From assembly GCA_005406025.1 (NCBI GenBank), contig BGZK01001019.1, positions 162,922 through 226,921 on the forward strand: a stretch of 64,000 nucleotides of DNA. Reading direction: 5' to 3'. The position numbers were made by a program, and so were the translations under genes. Shown here piece after piece: positions 1 to 10,783 of this stretch. The notes under the pieces are model-generated. The model was not told the DNA's origin. It was given only the letters and a program-made list of their open reading frames with translations, and did no database searches. This stretch comes from Eumeta japonica (taxonomy: Eukaryota; Arthropoda; Insecta; Lepidoptera; Psychidae). Within the stretch, counting starts at the first letter, position 1, and each line of letters opens with the position of its first letter.

Positions 1-479
1 AAAGTTCCTACTGTGACATGCAAGTAGGAAAACGTCGTGCATCTATATAACTTCTGGACACTAACGATTGATCAACAAATCAATTGCTGTGATACGATCT
101 CCTATTGTGGTAGAGCCACGCTGTGGTCAACTTGGCTGCGACACATAAATAGGTCAGTTCGACCGGTGCAAGACCACACTTTCACATAATACAAACGGGA
201 AGTACCAATTTCCGCTATTGCGTTTTGAAAGTTCCAGTGGCCCACTCCCCTTCCATCAGCCCACAACCCCTTTCCATCAGACATCGTATTCCTACCCGAG
301 AGTCGCGAATGTCCATGGGCAGCGGTGACGAGCCATACTCTGGCGACTCGCGTGCTTTTTGCACATTGCTAAAAAAGAAATAATCACACTCTCATTGTCT
401 GGACACTTTGTGTAAACAACTTTCATCATCAACAAAAATTTCGCCACCGACGCTTTATATCAATGTAGTAAATCAGAAT
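1..479. other. AT-rich flank with a SINE-like fragment
   Basis: No coding signal is visible. Around 235-330 the sequence contains a block reading GCGAATGTCCATGGGCAGCG (305-324), which pairs with GCGAGTGTCCATAAGCGGTG at 59,204-59,223. Both resemble a tail motif common in lepidopteran SINE/LINE copies (from memory of the family, not a search). A short open frame across it has no recognisable homology. Confidence 0.4.
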
Positions 480-690
480 AGTTGGCGGGTCGCGCGTCAC
501 GCGTCGAAGTTCGCCCGCCCTGTAATGGAATAAGCCGAGTTGGAAACGATCCGACAGAACTATCCGATAACTATTTCGAATATCCGCCACAAATACTGTA
601 GCCGGCGATGTTTACGATGTGCCTAAATGGTGTTCCTTAAACTCGCGTTAACACGACGAGCGCTCGCCCCGAGCCTCAAGCGCGGTACTC
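480..690. other. GC-rich island, no gene seen
   Basis: Base composition rises sharply above the flanks (CGCGCGTCACGCG near 490-502, then a GC-rich block 600-690). There is no open frame of note and no recognised repeat. It could be a conserved non-coding element; nothing in the sequence proves this. Confidence 0.25.
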
Positions 691-1550
691 ACTTAAAATA
701 CATCAAAGTTTGATTAGATCATTTCACGAGTCGTATAATTAGGAATTGTTGCACGCAACGGCTTGCGTACTTAAGTATTGCTTTAATGTAATTGAGTGAC
801 TATCGGGCCATGCGAGCCGTTTAATCAAGGTGTATGTAATTTGCTGTCTTGATTTGCATTTGTATGCGTTAGTAAATAAAACCAATGAAAATCCCTTTTG
901 AAGTTAGTATAGAATTCAGAAGCATTTAATACACTCTGCCTCGGCCATCAACTGCGGGAAAGAGTGTTATAAGGGCGTATTTAGGTACAAAGAATTTAAG
1001 AATGTAAAAGTTGTCAGAATTAAGTTTAGTGTTTAATTACCTATGTATGGTTGTCATAATTAATGTTTAAAAAAATACTGTTATGAAACAATAACAGAAA
1101 GGTTTAAATTTACTTTGTACATAAATTGTAGGAGATATATAGGTCACAGTCAATTAATAATAAGTTCATAGTATAGCTATGCTATTGTACGGGACCTGGT
1201 ACACTTCTAGGCCAGTAAATAACCGACTAACAGGATTTTCGACCAGCAGAGCTTCAATAAAAAACTTCCATTAAATTACTGTTGATAGACGAGCAGTTTC
1301 ATTTCACTTTTAATTATATAGCGAGAAATCGGAATGCTGGGATTCGGGATTGATCCTATTTTTATATTATTTGTTTCCGATATCCCCACCTATCAATGGG
1401 TTTTTAACGAAACCCCGCTTCCCCGATGTCTTCATTTATTAAAAACATACCTTATTTATAATTATTAAACATGAAATTTATTATTCACATTTAAACAAAC
1501 CTATTTTCTAACATAAAATTCAGTCTGTTGTAGTCAGCAACGTGTGGAAA
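691..1550. other. AT-rich stretch, nothing recognised
   Basis: Ordinary AT-rich non-coding sequence. Stops are frequent in every frame, and I see no inverted repeat or known element. Confidence 0.5.
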
Positions 1551-1591
1551 GGGCGTGGGCTATTTATATAGCCGTCGCCGCCCCCCCCCCC
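1551..1591. promoter_or_regulatory. KLF/Egr-like GC box, small hairpin and C11 tract
   Basis: GGGCGTGGGC (1551-1560) is a KLF/Egr-like box. It is followed by GGCTATTTATATAGCC, a six-base stem with a four-base loop resembling a degenerate MEF2 site, and then a run of 11 C at 1581-1591. Binding is inferred from motif resemblance only. Confidence 0.2.
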
Positions 1592-1811
1592 TTCAAGACT
1601 TCATTAGTATATAGTATATAATAAAATTTTGGCGGGGAAACGCCTTAGTATTACATATTTAATTTGTCGCTGACTACAGACGTCTTGCTTGCTTAATGAA
1701 ACAAAAAATGATATATCATTTATTTGCACAACACACGAATGTAATACTATAAAAAGAAATATTCATTATAAACTGTGTGACATTAGGTGTTATTTTATTT
1801 AATTTTTTATT

Positions 1812-1955
1812 ATTATGTCAATTTTGGCCGTTCTGTATACAGCAATTATATTAATAATATTATGTATGATTCTAAAATTTGCCGTTTCATACAATATTAA
1901 TTTTATTAATAATTATGTTATAAGTCTAAATTTCGGCGGTTTCGTACAACTATGA
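1812..1955. repeat. Three degenerate ~50-bp tandem repeats
   Basis: Three successive units begin with ATTATGT at about 1812, 1859 and 1912. Each carries an ATTTTGGCCG / ATTTGCCGTTTC / ATTTCGGCGGTTTC core followed by TATAC, CATAC or CGTAC. The units are diverged and AT-rich between the cores. No coding potential. Confidence 0.5.
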
Positions 1956-2505
1956 TGTGGCATCCGAAAAATTGAATACACACGTGAAGGAGTGCAATAT
2001 AAAAAACGATTAATTAAAAATTTATTAACCAAAGTTAATGGCATCAGATTTTTTCTAACAATCGTTAGAGTTTGAAATTATTTATTGTTAAAAATGCTAT
2101 ACAACCATTACATTATTCAAAAAATTGATAAAAAAGGCAAAGATTTTTTTTAAGTCGGATTTTAGACTATTCGTTTGATATCAGAATTGCAAATGCTTAT
2201 AAATGTGTTATATCCAGAAAATCTTCAAGGTCTCTTTTATTTGACATTCTAATATATTATCTTAGTAAAAACATCATAAATTTTCATATACTGAAACTTT
2301 TCAAATTCAGAAAAATTTATTCCTTGAGTGGCCATAGTTAATTATTTGCGAATAAATAGCGACTTCTAATGTACGTACGATGTTCTAAGGAATGGTGCTG
2401 TTAAGTTCGTTAAACTATTTTTAGGTAAAGGTCATGCTTTGATGTTATGTTTATAAACTTTATTTATAACATACATAGAATGTACTTTTTAAGGTAAAAA
2501 TCTAA
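1956..2505. other. AT-rich stretch, nothing recognised
   Basis: No gene, repeat or hairpin that I can support. Confidence 0.5.
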
Positions 2506-2531
2506 TAAATAATATAATAATAATAATAATT
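2506..2531. repeat. (AAT)n microsatellite
   Basis: Short run of ATA/AAT units directly before the end of the LINE remnant that follows. It may derive from that retrotransposon's 3' tail on the minus strand. Confidence 0.6.
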
Positions 2532-2542
2532 TAAAATCACGT

Positions 2543-2826
2543 TTATTTCTCGGAAGGATAGGCAGAGACTATAGATTTCCACTTGTAATGATTTTTGCAT
2601 ATCTCTCTTGCTTCACTGATATCCATCACTCTTTTCATACATGTTCGTCGGTTTCCAGTGCTTGAAATTTAGCCCTTTTTAATATGCCTCTAATATGGTC
2701 TGTACAGGATTTTCTAGGGCGACCCTTGCCGACCTATCTATCATACACATTCGTTTTATAAATTTGTTTTTTGAGTCTCCTTTCATTCATCCTTTCCAGA
2801 TGGCCAAACCACCGCAACATATGTTT
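2543..2826 (-). pseudogene. LINE endonuclease/reverse transcriptase C-terminal remnant
   Basis: On the minus strand the reading starts MLRWFGHLERMNERRLKKQ and continues, after one in-frame stop, with VGKGRPRKS. A frameshift then leads to TCMKRVMDISEAREICKN and a terminal KWKSIVSAYPSEK before a TAA at 2545-2543. This order (LRWFGH..ERM, GRGRPR, RR.CMKR.MD..EAREIC.D, W.S.VSAYPSGK) is the C-terminal end of the endonuclease-reverse transcriptase of RTE-like LINEs abundant in moths and butterflies. The catalytic polymerase domain is absent. One nonsense codon and one frameshift make it dead. A related tail lies on the other strand at 10,583-10,783. The exact LINE clade is not determined. Confidence 0.85.
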
Positions 2827-2903
2827 TTCTAGTCTAGACTAGAGAAAGGTATGTTGCAGTGGTTTCGTCTATTGAAGATGCAATGCCTAGGCACTGCATC
2901 TTC
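2802..2903. repeat. Nested palindromes at the broken end of the LINE tail
   Basis: A perfect 16-bp palindrome (TCTAGTCTAGACTAGA, 2828-2843) is flanked by longer imperfect arms: ACCACCGCAACATA on the left and TATGTTGCAGTGGTTT on the right. The right arm repeats in inverse the start of the LINE tail. A second palindrome, 2874-2903, follows (GAAGATGCAATGCCTAGGCA onward, one mismatched pair). Confidence 0.75.
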
Positions 2904-3048
2904 TTTCAAACCACACCGCTCTCTAATTCATAGTTATATCTAACTCCTATCTATCTCCCAAAAATACTTCACACATATTACGCAGAGATCGCATCTCCAA
3001 CGCATTGATTCAACTCTCATTTCTTTTGTGCGCTACCTAACTTTGACT

Positions 3049-3105
3049 ATCGTACATAAGCGAAAATAAGCGTAATATATCGTACATAAGCGTATCGTAC
3101 ATAAG
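3049..3105. repeat. Short direct repeats ATCGTACATAAG x3
   Basis: ATCGTACATAAG occurs at 3049-3060, 3079-3090 and 3094-3105. A small local tandem expansion with no coding meaning. Confidence 0.7.
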
Positions 3106-4724
3106 TGATTTTTTCGTTTCGTCCTGTTTTGCGTAATTTTAATAACTTTATATGCGTCTTATCATAATGAACGAAAAGAAATTTATGAAACAGCGTTCTA
3201 TGTAGTCTAAGTAATTTCCGTAACGATGATTTTCAATACTGTTCGTTAAGAAATTGTTTTAAATGAGGTTAAAAAATCGTAGTTTTACAATACAGAGAAT
3301 ACCTATCTAAGACCGATCTTATACTAGAACTGCGTTGCTAGGTAGCGACGGTAATTACAAGTTCCACAGCGAATAGTTTCAATACAAATATAGACAAGAC
3401 AAAACAAATATGCTTTATCCAATATCCAGTAAACTAGTGAGAGTAAACCGTTATGCTTACCTCTCGAACAGATCTCGCATTGGCAGAGACAATGTCGAGT
3501 TTCTAGTTTAACACGAACAATAAACATCATGCGTCTGTTTAACTTATTAGTCGAGTAATTTACGAGTCGCAGTCGAGTTCCCTTTGATTAAAATCGAAGC
3601 TACACTACTTTGAGGCCACAGCAGTGCGCGTTAATCGGGGATGAGGCGACGTAATAATTTATTATCGGAGCGGGCGTATAACTTGAACAACTGTTTAGAC
3701 TGATCGTTTACTGGTTTCTTGGATAGAATTGTGCCATACGTCCATACTGAATAAAGGAGTTGCTGTTATATTGACATTTTATGTTTAAATGTTCGTATAT
3801 TTTACAAACCTTTCGAATAAAAAAATATTAGAAGAAAATTAGAGCCAATAAATTCTTGGAAGTAATGTTAAAATTATACTTAAAAAATTTAAAATTGGTA
3901 TTTATTTAATAATTCTTTTTTTTCTGATAGTACATTAATTAACAAATTAATTTTAGTGCAACGATAATCTATTTTAACCATCGATATTTATAAAGAAATA
4001 TAATAGAGAAAAAACAATTTCGAATTTTACTAGCAATGAATTATACTTGTATTTTTAAGTTCGTATGAAATGTAAATAATGCATTCCTTTGGTCGATATT
4101 TTATGGCACTCCATTCATCAATGCGGTTTCGCAATTCAAGTCCATCCCAGAACCTGTATACCTTACTGTGGTTACAGACAAAACGTCGATTAAATAGGAA
4201 CCTTGATATTAAAAATTGTGTTAATAAGAAAAATATATTCTGAAATAAAGGATATTTTACGCGTATAATCGAGAATATGTAGATGCAAAACCGAGTAAGA
4301 GTCGATAAGACATCATCACAGAACGTTACATAACAGAATACCATGATCGGCGTTTATCTGCCGCTCGCTGAGGATGGAAACGGATTGCGATCCTATTTTT
4401 GATACTGATCCCCGTTGCTATAACTAATCCGCTCTTAGTTACAAAGAGAAAGGAATTTTTTTCATGCAATAAGCGTCTGTGATAACATCGTAAATCATCA
4501 AATATTGAAACTACCTCATTTACTTATCTCGAGTGGCTGCAGGGGCAGAATGTATTTCGTAAGATGTTTCTTTGGCGTTCACTAAGTAAAACTAATGAGC
4601 AGATATTTGATAGTGTAATCAAAAGTAATGATGATAGATTGTGTGATGTGCATATACAGTAAATAATATACGTGTGAAAAGGTTACAAAATATTACCGCC
4701 CACGTTGACAACATAGTTGGAGGC
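3106..4724. other. AT-rich stretch, no supported gene
   Basis: The longest open frame (4344-4030, minus, 104 codons) is Phe/Ile-rich and matches no family I know. The WDGLELRNR segment loosely recalls the WD-L-RR segment of Tc1 transposase tails, but too weakly to call. Nothing else is visible. Confidence 0.4.
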
Positions 4725-5978
4725 AGCCAGTAACACCCGTTTCATGACGTGCTTGATGCACATTGAAATTTTTATATTGTATTTATATTGGATTGAGAGG
4801 TAGATTTACCTGTGTTTGCCTGGCCTATCCTGGGACACCAGGTACTGCGCATAAAGAACAGGTGTAAAAAATTAATTCCGAAAAAGTGTTTGATTCACAG
4901 GCCAACAAGTAAAATTGAAAATTTGGACTATTTTAAAATAAAATTAATTGAGGCAGACACTTTCAAGGGGTTGATATCGAATAAATCTACCCCAAAGTTG
5001 ATTTTCTTTAAATTTAATTTGAAGTGTTTGATTCACGCTGTCATTTTTTTAGCGTTTTAATTAAATATAAAAAAAAATATGTGCAAAAAGGCAGACACTT
5101 TTTCCGGGGTTTAATCACCGGAAAATGTGAAAAAAATTATAAAATACAATAGAAAGAGATAGGATGCGCGCGACTGTCGATATGAGTGAGAGCGCCGATT
5201 ACTGACAAATCACACACAAAACACTTTCCATTTTTTCAAACTAAATAATTAAACTCACAGATGAACTATAAATTAAATAAAACCAATTACATGTTTTGTA
5301 TCTAATGATTTTTCTAATAAACACAAACAGTTTAATAAAGAAACTTTATAACATTGTCTCACAATAACATTGGCTAACTAGACAAAGGTTAACTGAAAAT
5401 ATGATGCGATGTAAACGTACAGAGTACTGCCGGTACAGCTGTACATGATCACGTGACCAACAGCCAATGAGAGCGTAGAGAAGACCGCCGCAACGACAGT
5501 GATCGGCGCTCTCACTAATATCGACAGTCGCGCGCATCCTATCTCTTTCTATTGTATTTTATAATTTTTTTCACATTTTCCGGTGATTAAACCCCGGAAA
5601 AAGTGTCTGCCTTTTTGCATATAATTTTTTTTATATTTAATTAAAACGCTAAAAAAATGGCAGCGTGAATCAAACACTTCAAATTTAATTTAAAGAAAAT
5701 CAACTTTGGGGTAGATTTATTCGATATCAACCCCCTTGAAAGTGTCTGCCTTAATTAATTTTATTTTTAAAATAGTCCAAATTTTCAATTTTTACTTGTT
5801 GGCCTGTGAATCAAACACTTTTTCGGAATTAATTTTTTACACCTGTTCTTTATGCGCAGTACCTGGTGTCCCAGGATAGGCCAGGCAAACACAGGTAAAT
5901 CTACCTCTCAATCCAATATAAATACAATATAAAATTTCAATGTGCATCAAGCACGTCATGAAACGGGTGTTACTGGCT
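4725..5978. mobile_element. Fold-back element with two ~480-bp inverted arms
   Basis: The left arm (4725-5205) and right arm (5497-5978) are reverse complements across about 480 bp and by eye more than 95% identical. They flank a 291-bp spacer. The element begins AGCCAGTAACACCCG and ends with its complement. Each arm carries two internal direct subrepeats, GTGTTTGATTCAC (4886-4898, 5024-5036) and GGCAGACACTTT (4952-4963, 5090-5101). Long arms with subrepeats are typical of Foldback-like DNA transposons. TTGGA occurs near both ends (4717-4721, 5980-5984) and may be a worn target duplication, although the left copy is three bases further out. Open frames inside are short, lack homology and are not likely genes. 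A transcript through it would form a very long hairpin. Confidence 0.85.
5206..5496. other. Spacer of the fold-back element with promoter-like motifs
   Basis: The unique loop between the arms. Its right half is GC-richer and holds the palindromes GTACAGCTGTAC (5433-5444) and TCACGTGA (5449-5456, an E-box/bHLH-type site), then a CCAAT box in GCCAATGAGAG. These could be promoter elements; no start site or transcript can be shown from sequence. Confidence 0.35.
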
Positions 5979-6039
5979 CTTGGACTAACAGTTACGGCAA
6001 CGTCGGATACAGAATCACAAACGAGACTCGTGGTTTGTT

Positions 6040-6400
6040 TCGTCACGATCCGTGACGCCACGAAATTATTTTTTTTTTATTCGTACGGAGAGAGAGAGAG
6101 TACATCGCAACAAGCCACGGCAGATTTATATCCGAGTACGGAGCTACACTGTAGAGCTCATCTATTAGCTCTTTGTCGCACAGCCGCGCATAGATCTCGC
6201 GGCGCTGACGCGGGCGACGCGGCGGCGCAGCGGCGTCGGGCCTCAAAGAGCCGACGTCATCGCAATCAATAGCCGCGTGCCCGTGACTCGATCGCTGCGC
6301 TGATTGCGGGCCGCGCTCATTAACCCCGGATCAAAGACTCCTGCCCGTCGAGCGAAACCGCGTTCTTCCCGTAGCGGAAGTAAACGAACGCGACTTTGGA
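6040..6400. promoter_or_regulatory. GC-rich island with CRE, Exd/Hox-like and TCF-like motifs
   Basis: It starts with a (GA)n tract and then turns strongly GC-rich. Motifs visible: GACGTCAT (6253-6260, CRE-like), CAATCAAT (6263-6270, Exd/Hox type), and GGATCAAAG (6328-6336, TCF/LEF type). CGCAATCA (6261-6268) and TGATTGCG (6301-6308) form an inverted repeat. Short open frames on both strands are low-complexity and Arg/Ala-rich, as expected from GC composition. A candidate enhancer, by motif inference only. Confidence 0.3.
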
Positions 6401-7369
6401 ACGATACGGATATGATATTTTGTGCAAGCGGAAGCTTCCTTTTTTGTCTGCTGTCCCCCAAAATAATGATAATGAATAATATCAAAGATTTTAAACGGTG
6501 CTATTCGACCTATCTTGCAGGTAAATCCGAACACAGAAAACATTATGACATCCCCAGCCTTAATTGATTTAAGATTTCTATTCCGTCCTTAAAACTACAA
6601 CGGAAATGAGATTTGTAAAACAATTATATTACTCTTAATGCAAAATCACTTCATAATACATGACCTCTTGCACAACTCTAAGTTCAACATGTAATTTTAT
6701 CAGTTCTCGATTTTTCTATACCTAACCAAGTGCTTGTGGGAAAGGGTGAAAGCTGACAATTTTTCAAGAGCTGATGGCTGTTAAACTTGACTTTCCCAAT
6801 AATAAAATTCAACCCTTCTAATTTTTTACAGTTTATAAGATAATTATTAACGTAATATCTGATGATAAGCAAATTCGATGGCGGCCGGAGACGTTAATTA
6901 AGATGGATGCTTTTTAAATTAGAATACATTAAATGTATTTGCATCCTGATCACGGGCGAGTTATGAAATGAGTCTTTGACTTAAGTCAAATTATATCGCT
7001 CGGTGCCTGAGACACTACGTTAAGTCGTGGTTCCGGACTTAGGTATTACGGTGACAACGACCTCTAACCACCCAAACCAGCACTGAGCGCCTTCGAACTA
7101 TAATGAAAAGATTGTTGGAGGATATGCCTCACCTGTCAGATTATAAAAACTTAATACGGCGAGAAAATTAACACACACGAATCAACTAACGAAATAGAAA
7201 TGTCACAGATTGAAGCAATGTTAAATTTTCTTTACATAATTCTTTATTAAGATTATTCGATGTCACAGACGCGACTTCTACGCATTCTGAACTAATTCAC
7301 GTCCAATGAAATTATTATGGGAGAGCATCAAACGTAATAACAGCAAGAAAATAATCCCAAGCCGCACTT
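6401..7369. other. Non-coding stretch, nothing recognised
   Basis: Mixed composition and no known repeat. Overlapping short open frames on both strands at 6243-6567 shadow each other and lack homology. Confidence 0.45.
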
Positions 7370-7760
7370 AACCACGAACTCCGCCGGCGGACGACACTAT
7401 AAAACGATAAGAGGCGAATCAATAAAACACGAGATCCACTCGAGGCCGGGGAGTGTCACAAAAGGAGAAACTTAAGCGTGGAATAGACGCGGCGCTAAGT
7501 GCCGGATAATTTATTCGATATCGGACGGATTCCGGCGTACAAATCGACCCCTTCCTTGCTCCCGCGCCCCGCGCCCCTCCACCGATAATCCTTTGATGGA
7601 TCCCTCGGCGAGGACGCCGCGCAAATCCTGGAAAAGTGCGGTAAAAACGTCGGACCGGAAAAACAGATGTAAGTTTTTGTAGTGACGAGCTCCGCGGCCG
7701 CGCCGGCGCCCGCGGGGACTTTGCGATCTCGGATGTAACATGTTAATCGGCGAACTTCAT
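7370..7760. other. GC-rich island, candidate conserved non-coding element
   Basis: Contains CCGGCGG and GGCGCC-rich stretches and CCGATAATCCTTTGATGG, which combines an Otd/Bicoid-like TAATCC and a TCF-like CTTTGAT. A 134-codon minus-strand frame spans it, but its protein (Arg/Gly-rich) resembles nothing I know and its high GC explains the openness. I do not call a gene. Confidence 0.3.
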
Positions 7761-8856
7761 GAATGCGAAATGTGTTCGACGGAATACGAAACGAACGGAG
7801 GAGGGAAATTAATAGTGTAAAGCGTATTTGGAAATTGTTGGTAAAGGTAACTATGCGGTTACGTAGAAGTGATCGAGCGCCTGTGGGATTTACGCACAAA
7901 GTATTATTCTGTATTCATCATAATCTTTGAAAATGCACGACGTTAAGGCAGTAGATTACCAACGACCTTGAGTTTTCTTTTATGACGTTAAAGGAGGCAA
8001 ACGAGTATACCAGCCGCCTGAGTGTAAGCGATCACGGCCACTCGACGACGCCCGCCGCCTCGGAAGCGAAGTCAGTAGTAGGTTGCTGGCTTTTTTGAAA
8101 AAAAATAAGATATATAATAGAGGGGAATAGACCACTGGAACTCTCGCTTACCGAAATCCAATAGCGGAAGTTGCTTGCTACTTTACGTCCGTTATCTATG
8201 AGAGTGTGGTACATCATCGCTCGAGTCGGCCGTTGATTTATCAGTTTTAGTTAATTTATCAGTGTTAATATCGTATTTATTATTTTCTTTTTCCTTCATG
8301 TGCGTACATAATTAATGTTGAATATTGATAGAAATATAAAACTGAAAATAGTGAAGAAAGGCTATAATTTACTTTTACGGTATCCCTTAATACTCCTCGA
8401 ATTCCTTCATTTCTCCTATATTTCTCATATATCCTATATTTTATAGAATCCTTGATGTTTAAGTATTCAGACTTTTTAAATTATAACTTTTCACCCCAAT
8501 GCAAACCATATGAATATCAGCGTCGTATAATTATAATAATACACAATGCATTCACTCGTCTAGTGCAATTCTGTGACAAAATGAAAAGAGCGCAAGATTA
8601 CATTAGTGTCTAATGCATGTGAAAATATTTGAAGTAGTTTTTAAAAGTGAAATTATATTAAAATGGACTAAGATTCCATTAGTTAATTTTTCTTATAAAT
8701 ATTGAATACGTAGTGTTTTATATATGGCAAAAAGGTTTTTCAAACAGTTTAAAAAATGTTCATTATAATAAAAATCGTGTCCACGTAAATGAAGAAATAT
8801 TTTCAACTTACGTAATATTATAATTTTCTTTAATAATTGTATACGCAAAATTAATT

Positions 8857-8859
<3 letters not shown>
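7761..8859. other. AT-rich stretch, nothing recognised
   Basis: Non-coding AT-rich DNA grading into the TA microsatellite. No support for the short frames seen. Confidence 0.45.

Positions 8860-8912
<53 letters not shown>
8860..8912. repeat. (TA)n microsatellite
   Basis: About 26 uninterrupted TA units. A minus-strand frame through it gives only an Ile-Tyr run and is not a gene. Confidence 0.95.
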
Positions 8913-8914
<2 letters not shown>

Positions 8915-9046
8915 CATATATTGGCATATAACGCAATAAAATACACATTAACTTGATCCGTAATTTTTCCTAATACTATCTAAAAATTTAGAAATGCCAA
9001 TATTTGAAACAAAAATGATATACCTGTTTTTTTACGTTGCCAATAA

Positions 9047-9067
9047 ACACACACACACACACACACA
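9047..9067. repeat. (CA)n microsatellite
   Basis: About ten AC units, directly at the edge of the repeat that follows. Confidence 0.9.
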
Positions 9068-9226
9068 TCACACAGACATACAGACATCTCAGGGATTATC
9101 AGGGAAGCTTCCTAGACCCTCAGAACGTCGAGATCTGATGAGAACTCGATTTTTGCAAAATGGGGTGAAACCAATAACTTCCCGAAAATTTTAGAAAATT
9201 TTCAATTTTCTTAGCGGGAAGTTAAA
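9068..9226. repeat. Interspersed repeat ending in a hairpin
   Basis: The block contains AGATCTGATGAGAAC (9131-9145), found again at 45,861-45,875. It ends with AACTTCCCG (9176-9184) mirrored by CGGGAAGTT (9215-9223) around an AT-rich loop. Repeats with TCTGATGAGAACTCGATTTT and a closing GGGAAGTT are common in insect genomes; the class of element is not clear to me. Confidence 0.55.
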
Positions 9227-9489
9227 AATTATAATAATAAACCAAGAGACAGATATTTAGTTAATATTAATAGAGCTTAGATCCCGTTCTCTTATTTCTC
9301 TTAGTGTAGTGACCTTGCTGCTATGAGACTGAAAATTGAACTTAACTAAGATGACAAAACAGAAATGAATTAAAGTTACCTGTTGTGATTAAAAAATCAT
9401 AAAACTTTAGTGACTAAGTTGTACACTTATTTTCTTTTCCATATTTCACGTAAAACCGTTAAGCAATAATTATATGAAGTTTAACAGTT
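9227..9489. other. AT-rich spacer, nothing recognised
   Basis: No feature supported. Confidence 0.4.
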
Positions 9490-9590
9490 ATAATGTGCGC
9501 ACGCGCGGCGTAGTCACGGTGCGCGACGCTCGGCCCGGCCAATCGTGACGCGACTAGGGGTCGACGACCAATGGGAAGGAGAAACGTAAG
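9490..9590. promoter_or_regulatory. GC-rich block with NRF1-like and CCAAT motifs
   Basis: TGCGCACGCGCGG (about 9495-9507) resembles an NRF1-type site. GCCAATCG and ACCAATGGG follow within 80 bp. Such a group is promoter-like, but no convincing exon is seen on either side. Confidence 0.25.
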
Positions 9591-10582
9591 ATTTGAAAAA
9601 GTCAAATAATGATGAAGTAAAACTACTTATTTTTAAAATTTTACGTTTGTTTACGGTCTAGTTCGAAAAATATATGATCCAATTCGACATTTCATGAAAA
9701 TGAAAATGAAATGTCAAATGTGATGCGAATTCCTTCTACGATGGACAAGTAAATCTTTTCATTAATTAACAATTGGAATTAGTATGTCGATAGATACAAA
9801 ATCGATAAATCACATGCAATAAAAAAAATATAATTTCATGGCATTGATCAAATCATCAGTTATTCAAATAGTCTTAATTCATTGCATTCTATATATTTAA
9901 GAAACAGTTAAAATATTATATATCGTAATATGTATATAAAAGTTTAAATTACTTATTTCATTATTTAATACTAATTAATTAAAATACCAAAAATTACTAA
10001 ACGATATTGTCGAGGTATAAGTATGATTTAAAATCGAAATATAGCGAAAGCTTAGAATACTTAGGAAAATAATTAAAGAGAATTATGAACAGATAGATGA
10101 AGGTACAATTGAAAAGAGTATAATCCATTATGGCGATTTAACATTTATATCAATGCGGTTTTCGTAAAATAAATGAATATTAAAAAGAGTCATGTAAGTA
10201 AAAAGGCATATTTTACTTCTATTCAATACAATGTAATAGATAAATTAGAATCAATTTAAAATAATTTGGCATACTTTTTTTTTTGTTTACTTAAATACAA
10301 TACAAAATTAAATGATGAATTACAATTGTACGCATTTAAATTTTACGAACACATAAAATAATTCAAAGTACCTATAGTAAAGAAAATTTTACACAAATCA
10401 ATAAATGCAAACTTATAATTGCAGTTGTACCATCTGTCATATATAAATCCACTGCATACAACTTCACCTTTAATTACATGTGGACTTATAATAATATTAA
10501 TATGATCTTTAACGATCGATTTTCAGTCTAAGTTTTTTTCTTGTCAATATATTTATGCTATTAACATAAAATTGTTAAATAC
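9591..10582. other. Very AT-rich stretch, nothing recognised
   Basis: Long A/T-rich region with no element, hairpin or coding frame that I can support. Confidence 0.5.
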
Positions 10583-10783
10583 AAGGGATGCCCGAGAAAA
10601 TCCTATACTTACCAAATTGGTGGCATATCTAGTAAGGGTCAACTTATAATCACTAGAAACCGACAAACTTTCATGAAACGATTGGTGGACGTCAATGAAG
10701 CAAGCGAGATTCGTAAAAATTGTACTATTTTACGATGTGTGGGGTCTTTGTCGTCCCTTCCGCAAATAAGCCAGAGCTTATAA
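10583..10783 (+). pseudogene. LINE endonuclease/reverse transcriptase tail (second copy)
   Basis: A single uninterrupted frame of 66 codons reads KGCPRKSYTYQIGGISSKGQ, then TRNRQTFMKRLVDVNEASEI, and ends in a degraded SLSSLPQISQSL before TAA. It aligns in order with the C-terminal end of RTE-like endonuclease-reverse transcriptases (GRGRPRKSYTDQI..IL.KGQ, TRNRRACMKR.MDV.EAREIC, VSAYPSGK) and with the minus-strand remnant at 2543-2826. It lacks an ATG and all upstream domains, so it is a 5'-truncated dead insertion. The AYPSGK terminus is substituted, which suggests age. Confidence 0.85.

Noticed and set aside
3049..3105. CRISPR-like direct repeats
   Set aside because: Only three 12-base units with irregular 3-18 base spacing in a eukaryotic window; a local tandem duplication.
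4030..4344. 104-codon minus-strand frame with a WDGLELRNR segment
   Set aside because: Only a loose echo of Tc1-type transposase tails; no catalytic motif, no terminal repeats, and hydrophobic AT-driven composition.
4812..5060. 82-codon frame inside the left fold-back arm
   Set aside because: It crosses arm sequence whose inverse copy has no matching frame with the same protein; no homology. A shadow of the repeat.
7495..7899. 134-codon minus-strand frame, the longest of the window
   Set aside because: Openness is explained by high local GC; Arg/Gly-rich peptide, no domain, no splice or promoter signals.
8693..8917. Membrane-like Ile/Tyr-rich frame
   Set aside because: Translation of the (TA)n microsatellite; not a gene. 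The same holds for 61,330-61,536.
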